Assembly: GCF_036173105.1 (NCBI RefSeq)
Contig: NZ_CP108053.1
Location: 7,750,001 to 7,814,000 of the forward strand
From: Streptomyces sp. NBC_00287
GTDB taxonomy: Bacteria > Actinomycetota > Actinomycetes > Streptomycetales > Streptomycetaceae
Length of the DNA: 64,000 bases
Direction: 5' to 3'
A program made the translations under genes and the position numbers. Below the pieces are notes generated by a model. That model saw nothing but the letters and a program-made list of their open reading frames with translations. It had not been told where the DNA came from and did no database searches. How positions within the stretch are numbered: the stretch's first letter is position 1; each line of letters starts with the position of its first letter. Shown here piece after piece: positions 60,243 through 64,000 of the stretch.

Positions 60243-61282
60243 ATGAGCCGCACCACTCAGACCGACCCCGAACTCACCCACCGCCTCAGCAGACGCGGCA
60301 TGCTCGGCGTCGCCGCGGGGGCCACCGCCGCCGCCCTGCTCGGCGCGGCGGCGACCCCCGCCACCGCCGCCACCGACGCCGAGACCTCCGCCGCGGGCCG
60401 CGGCCGCCCCGTCCTGCCGCCCGGTCGGCTCGGCATCCAGCTCTACAGCCTGCGCGACAAGGTCTCCACCCTCGGCTTCGCCGCAGTCTTCGCCGAGCTG
60501 GAGAAGTACGGCTACGACGAGGTCGAGTTCGCCGGCTACAGCCAGGGTTCGGCAGGCGCGATCACCCTCGCCCAGCTCAAGCGGCTGGCCAGGAACCACG
60601 GTCTGAACCCGATCGGCAGCCATGTCGGCTACTACTCCAACGATCCGAACGCCTACACCTTCGCCACCAACCTCACCAAGGTCCTAACGACGCCCAGGCC
60701 CTTGGGCTCAAGCACATCGGTACCGCGTCCGGCCCGTTCCGCTACGGCTCGACCGTCGACGCCTGGAAGCGCGCCGCCGAGGAATTCAACACCTACGGCG
60801 CGGCGGCCAGGGCGCGCGGCATGAAGTTCTACCAGCACAACCACTCCGAGGAGTTCTCCTTCGCCACCGACAACCCCAAGGTCCGGCTCTACGACGTGCT
60901 GCTCGCCGAGACCGACCCCGACCTCGTCTTCCTGGAGATGGACATCTTCTGGGCGTACTCGGGCCAGTTCCGCTTCTCCAAGCGGCCGGACGGCACACCG
61001 GCCCCCTTCGACCCGCTCGACTACGTGCTCAAGCAGCCCCACCGCTACCCGCTGTTCCATGTGAAGGACGGCGTCAGCGACCCGGCGAACCAGTACGGCT
61101 ACCGCATGGTCGACGTCGGCGACGGAGACATCGACTACCAGCGGTTCATCTCCGGCGTGACCCGGCTGCGCGGCGAGCGGCTCGCCCACCACTGGCAGGC
61201 CGAGCACGACAACCCGACGGAGTCCTTCACCTTCGCCCGGCGTTCCAGCGAGCATCTGCACTCACTGCGCGAGAAGTGCTGA
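60243..61282 (+). pseudogene. Tat-exported sugar phosphate isomerase/epimerase-like gene with a one-base frameshift
   Basis: Two frames together make one ~346-residue protein. The first (ATG 60243 to ~60685) has a Tat leader RRGMLGVAAGATAAALLGAAATPATA, then GRLGIQLYSLRDKVSTLGFAAVF. The second (from 60686) continues with NDAQALGLKHIGTASGPFRYG and ends SSEHLHSLREKC. The join GTCCT|AACGACGCC lacks one base, probably the G of CTG; without it an out-of-place CTA codon and a different frame result. The halves are otherwise typical of exported TIM-barrel epimerases. It may be a true pseudogene or a sequencing error. A strong hairpin follows. Confidence 0.85.
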
Positions 61283-61293
61283 CGGCCGTAACC

Positions 61294-61336
61294 GTATGAG
61301 GAGGCCCTCCCCACCGCGGGGAGGGCCTCCTCATAC
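61294..61336. terminator. long perfect hairpin, bidirectional terminator
   Basis: A 19-bp perfect stem, GTATGAGGAGGCCCTCCCC / GGGGAGGGCCTCCTCATAC, with a five-base loop, between convergent units. Confidence 0.85.
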
Positions 61337-61436
61337 ATACGCTCAGGACATTGCTCACGTGGGACAGCGGTAGGGACGGTGTGCGGCGTCGTGCGGTGCG
61401 GACGAGCTGTCTGCTGCCTACGGATGTGCCGTCATC

Positions 61437-62825
61437 TCACGCCGTTTCCTCGCCGAGCGGTTGCGGGTTGGGGACGATGCGCTTCTTACTGTTGTCACGT
61501 CCCGGCGGACTGAGGAACAGCGCCACGAAGCCGGCGACGAACGAGATGGAGCCGGCCAGGATGAAGGCGCCGTTGAGTCCCCAGGCCCCCACGACGACGG
61601 CTCCCATGCCGGAACCGAGGCCGGAGACCAGCTTGGAGCTGTACACCATGCCGTAGTTGGTCGCGTTGTTGTTCTCACCGAAGTAGTCCGCGGTCATCGC
61701 GGCGAACATCGGGAAGATGGCACCGCCGCCGAAGCCGGAGACCGCGGAGAAGAACAGGAACAGCGGCAGGTTCTTGATCTCGGCCGACCAGATGATGCCG
61801 AACTGGGCGAGGCCCAGAATGACGCAGACGTACAGCAGGCACTTCTTGCGGCCGTAGAGGTCGGAGAGCCAGCCGATGACGCCGCGCCCGGTGCCGTTGA
61901 CGATCGCCTTGAGCGACATGGCGGTGGCCACGATTCCGGCGGCGAATCCCGCGTGCTCGCCGATTTCGACCTGGAAGGCGATACCGAAGATGTTCACGCC
62001 CGACGTACAGGCGAGGCAGAACCACATGAGCGCCACTCGGCCGGTCTTCCAGGCCTCCGAGGGGCTGTACTGGTGGACGGCCGGCGGGTTCTTCTCCAGG
62101 GAGCGGCGTGCGCGCGGGTCGTCCGGCGGGTTGAGCGGGTCGATATTCGCGGGCCACCAGTTCTTCGGCGGGTCCTGGAAGTAGTAGCCGGCGACGGCCA
62201 CGACAAGCGCGAGGAAGACGCCGACCGAGACCAGGACGACCTTGAAGTTGGAGATGTCCATCATGGTGGTGAACAGGAAGACGAAGGGCACCGAGCCATA
62301 GGCGAAGCCGCCGTTGACGAAGCCGGTCTTGCCGCCCTTTCGCTCCGGATACCACTTGCCGACCATGTTGACGCAGGTGGCGTACACCATGCCCGCGCCC
62401 ATACCGCTGAACATGCCGAAGCCGATGAAGGCGAGCATGACGTGCGGAGCGTAGGCCAAAGACAGATAGCCCATCAGTGTGCCCAGCGCGCCCAGCATCA
62501 TCGCCCAACGCGCGGGCAGCTTGCCGGTCTCACGCAGCCGCCCCGCCGGGAAGGCCACGGCGGCCTGGAAGAACACCCAGACGGTCAGCATCCAGAAGAT
62601 GCTGCCTTCGGACCAGTGGTGTGCTTGGTGAATTGTCTCCTCGGCGGACGCGAACGCATATTCCGCGGAGGAGATGCCCATCATGCCCACCCAGGGCAGG
62701 ATCACCATCCACTTGCGTTTGCGCCCCATGATGTCGATGTCGGACTCGCCCACTCGATAGACGCGTCCGTTCTTGTCGGTCACCTCCCGGTACGCGGTGA
62801 CCTGAGGAACGTCTGTGGTTGTCAC
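61437..62825 (-). CDS. second oxalate/formate antiporter-family MFS transporter
   Basis: A ~462-residue twelve-helix carrier of the OFA family: WMVILPWVGMMGISSAEYAFASAEE in helix 1, GFGMFSGMGAGMVYATCVNMVGKWYPERKGGKTGFVNGGFAYGS in helices 4-5, and a long central loop (DPPKNWWPANIDPLNPPDDPRARRSLEKNPPAVHQYSP). Start GTG 62825 has AAGGGG upstream; the frame is open further, but that part is Arg-rich and atypical. It is directly downstream of an acetate-CoA-ligase-family gene, which suggests oxalate or another dicarboxylate as substrate. It differs from the carrier at 37495-38829 and has no small partner gene visible. Confidence 0.87.
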   Translation of the reverse strand: MTTTDVPQVTAYREVTDKNGRVYRVGESDIDIMGRKRKWMVILPWVGMMGISSAEYAFASAEETIHQAHHWSEGSIFWMLTVWVFFQAAVAFPAGRLRETGKLPARWAMMLGALGTLMGYLSLAYAPHVMLAFIGFGMFSGMGAGMVYATCVNMVGKWYPERKGGKTGFVNGGFAYGSVPFVFLFTTMMDISNFKVVLVSVGVFLALVVAVAGYYFQDPPKNWWPANIDPLNPPDDPRARRSLEKNPPAVHQYSPSEAWKTGRVALMWFCLACTSGVNIFGIAFQVEIGEHAGFAAGIVATAMSLKAIVNGTGRGVIGWLSDLYGRKKCLLYVCVILGLAQFGIIWSAEIKNLPLFLFFSAVSGFGGGAIFPMFAAMTADYFGENNNATNYGMVYSSKLVSGLGSGMGAVVVGAWGLNGAFILAGSISFVAGFVALFLSPPGRDNSKKRIVPNPQPLGEETA

Positions 62826-62947
62826 GGCTCGTTGCACCCCTTGCGTCGAAAGTTCTGGCCAGCGCCCCCTGTCCAATGCCTTTCGTGCGCGCACGGGTCC
62901 TGGGGTCGGCCGACGCGCACCGTCGGCCGACCCCGTTCCCACTCACC

Positions 62948-64000
62948 TCATGAACCGCCCCCCAACAGCCCCGCCGCCCGCGCCCAGCGGTACTTCGCCC
63001 CGAGCACGGCCACCGGCTTCTCCGTCGTGTACGGGTACGCCACGACCCCTCGCTCGTACAGGTACTGGCAGGCGTCCTCGACCTCGACGTCGCCCGCCAG
63101 CGACGCCACCACCGGCTTCTCGATCCCGCGCTCGCGGAACTCGGCCACCACGCGCGCGGTGAGCTCGGCGAAGACCATGGGGGGAGTGACGATGGTGTGC
63201 CAGTAGCCGAGGACCAGTGCGTGAATGCGAGGATCCTCAAGGCCGAGCCGGATCGTCGCCTCGTACGTCGACGGCGGCTCGCCCCCGGTGATGTCGACCG
63301 GGTTGCCCGCGGCCCCGAAAGGCGGGATGAACTTCCGGAAGGCCTCGTCCAGGTCGGGCGGGATCTCCATCAGGGACAGGCCGTTGTCGGTGACCGCGTC
63401 GGACAGCAGCACCCCGCTGCCGCCGGCCCCCGTGATGATCACGATGTTGTCGCCCTTGGGGGCGGGAAGTACCGGCAACGCGCGCGCGTACTCCAGCATG
63501 TCGTTGAGACCGGGCGCCCGGATGACCCCGGCCTGCCGCAGGATGTCGTCGTACACGGCGTCGTCGCCCGCGAGGGCCCCCGTGTGCGATCCGGCCGCCT
63601 TGGCTCCAGCGGCGGTCCGGCCGGCCTTGAGCACCACGACAGGCTTCTTCGGTACGGTCGCCCGAGCGGCCTCCACAAAGGCGCGCCCGTCCTTGAGGTC
63701 CTCCAGGTGCATCGCGATGCACTCGGTGTGCGGGTCCTCTCCGAACCAGGTCAGCAGGTCGTCCTCGTCCAGATCCGACTTGTTGCCGAGCCCGACGATC
63801 GCCGACACACCCGTCTTCGTGGTGCGGGCGAAGCCCAGGATGGCCATGCCGATGCCACCGGACTGCGAGGTCAGCGCCACGCCGCCCTTGACGTCGTAAG
63901 GCGTGCAGAATGTGGCGCACAGGTCTTGCCACGTCGAGTAGTAGCCGTAGATGTTCGGCCCGAGCAGCCGGACGCCGTGCCGCTCGGCGATGGCCACGAT
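62948..64000 (-). CDS. acetate-CoA ligase family protein (CoA-binding/ATP-grasp type), 5' end outside the window
   Basis: The C-terminal ~350 residues of an ADP-forming acyl-CoA synthetase-like protein. Visible: GVRLLGPNIYGYY, GGVALTSQSGGIGMAILGFA (succinyl-CoA-ligase-like domain with the active-site region), VVVLKAGRTAAGAKAAGSHTGALAGDDAVYDDILRQAGVIR, and NIVIITGAGGSGVLLSDAV. The sequence is open to the right edge. It ends near LLGGGS, with no ATP-grasp domain behind, so that domain is either upstream or separate. Next to an OFA transporter, a role in oxalate activation is plausible. Confidence 0.82.
   Translation of the reverse strand: MVAIAERHGVRLLGPNIYGYYSTWQDLCATFCTPYDVKGGVALTSQSGGIGMAILGFARTTKTGVSAIVGLGNKSDLDEDDLLTWFGEDPHTECIAMHLEDLKDGRAFVEAARATVPKKPVVVLKAGRTAAGAKAAGSHTGALAGDDAVYDDILRQAGVIRAPGLNDMLEYARALPVLPAPKGDNIVIITGAGGSGVLLSDAVTDNGLSLMEIPPDLDEAFRKFIPPFGAAGNPVDITGGEPPSTYEATIRLGLEDPRIHALVLGYWHTIVTPPMVFAELTARVVAEFRERGIEKPVVASLAGDVEVEDACQYLYERGVVAYPYTTEKPVAVLGAKYRWARAAGLLGGGS

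Noticed and set aside
1..64000. tRNA or rRNA genes
   Set aside because: No cloverleaf with the conserved T-loop GTTCGA context or rRNA-like stretch was recognised while reading; a tRNA scan could confirm.

Overview
The window reads as chromosomal DNA of a Streptomyces or close relative. GC is very high with strong third-position GC bias, GTG and TTG starts are frequent, Tat and Sec signal peptides are common, CBM2-type cellulases are present, and there is a TTA (bldA-type) leucine codon. No rRNA, tRNA, CRISPR array, insertion sequence or phage gene was seen.

Layout. (1) 1-5.6 kb: end of a pterin dehydratase, a methyltransferase, two small uncharacterised proteins divergent from a WYL-domain regulator with a perfect palindromic operator, a secreted rhamnogalacturonan lyase and a membrane-anchored DUF4352-like protein. 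(2) 5.6-14.9 kb: a plant cell wall cluster of GH74 xyloglucanase, GH48 cellobiohydrolase, GH5 endoglucanase and GH6 cellobiohydrolase, all with CBM2 modules. CebR-type boxes sit in the divergent GH48/GH5 promoter region, and the GH5 gene has a TTA codon at codon 10. (3) 15-30.5 kb: a second methyltransferase, a GT39-like membrane glycosyltransferase, a 1100-residue HTH-nSTAND-WD40 protein, an SDR under a MerR-type promoter, an aldo/keto reductase, a Tat-exported lyase-like protein, a CBM35-GH8 hydrolase behind a 19-bp palindrome, a long-chain acyl-CoA ligase, a LysR regulator divergent from a bile-acid-symporter-like transporter, and a DUF4185-like protein.

(4) 30.8-40.9 kb: a minus-strand operon panE-like / formate dehydrogenase catalytic subunit / fused NuoE-NuoF subunit / iron-sulfur subunit / fdhD. 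It is divergent from an oxalate:formate-type MFS carrier and its 44-residue membrane partner. The FDH alpha polypeptide is split into two genes at opposite ends of the structural genes. A FabH-like gene and a GntR regulator follow; DNA in front of the GntR gene shares a motif with the fdh/MFS promoter region.

(5) 41-52.2 kb: a ROK repressor, a three-gene sugar ABC importer, a Gfo/Idh/MocA oxidoreductase, a TIM-barrel isomerase, an exported PQQ-type sugar dehydrogenase with PKD and carbohydrate-binding parts, and a ThuA-DUF1080 protein. The set fits import and oxidation of an unusual sugar or 3-keto-glycoside.

(6) 52.2-61.3 kb: a tightly coupled run resembling the ebo cluster: a divergent inositol-phosphate-synthase-like cyclase, a UbiA prenyltransferase, a 49-residue micro-ORF made by duplication of the ubiA tail, a TIM-barrel epimerase, EboA-, EboB- (TatD), EboE- and EboF-like proteins, and a Tat-exported epimerase broken by a one-base deletion. 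The usual ebo sugar-phosphate cyclase (DHQ-synthase fold) is not seen; the inositol-synthase-like gene may take its place. This is the best candidate for an undescribed biosynthesis or export system. (7) 61.4-64 kb: a second oxalate/formate-family MFS carrier and the 3' part of an acetate-CoA-ligase-family gene, probably the start of an oxalate-use locus beyond the window.
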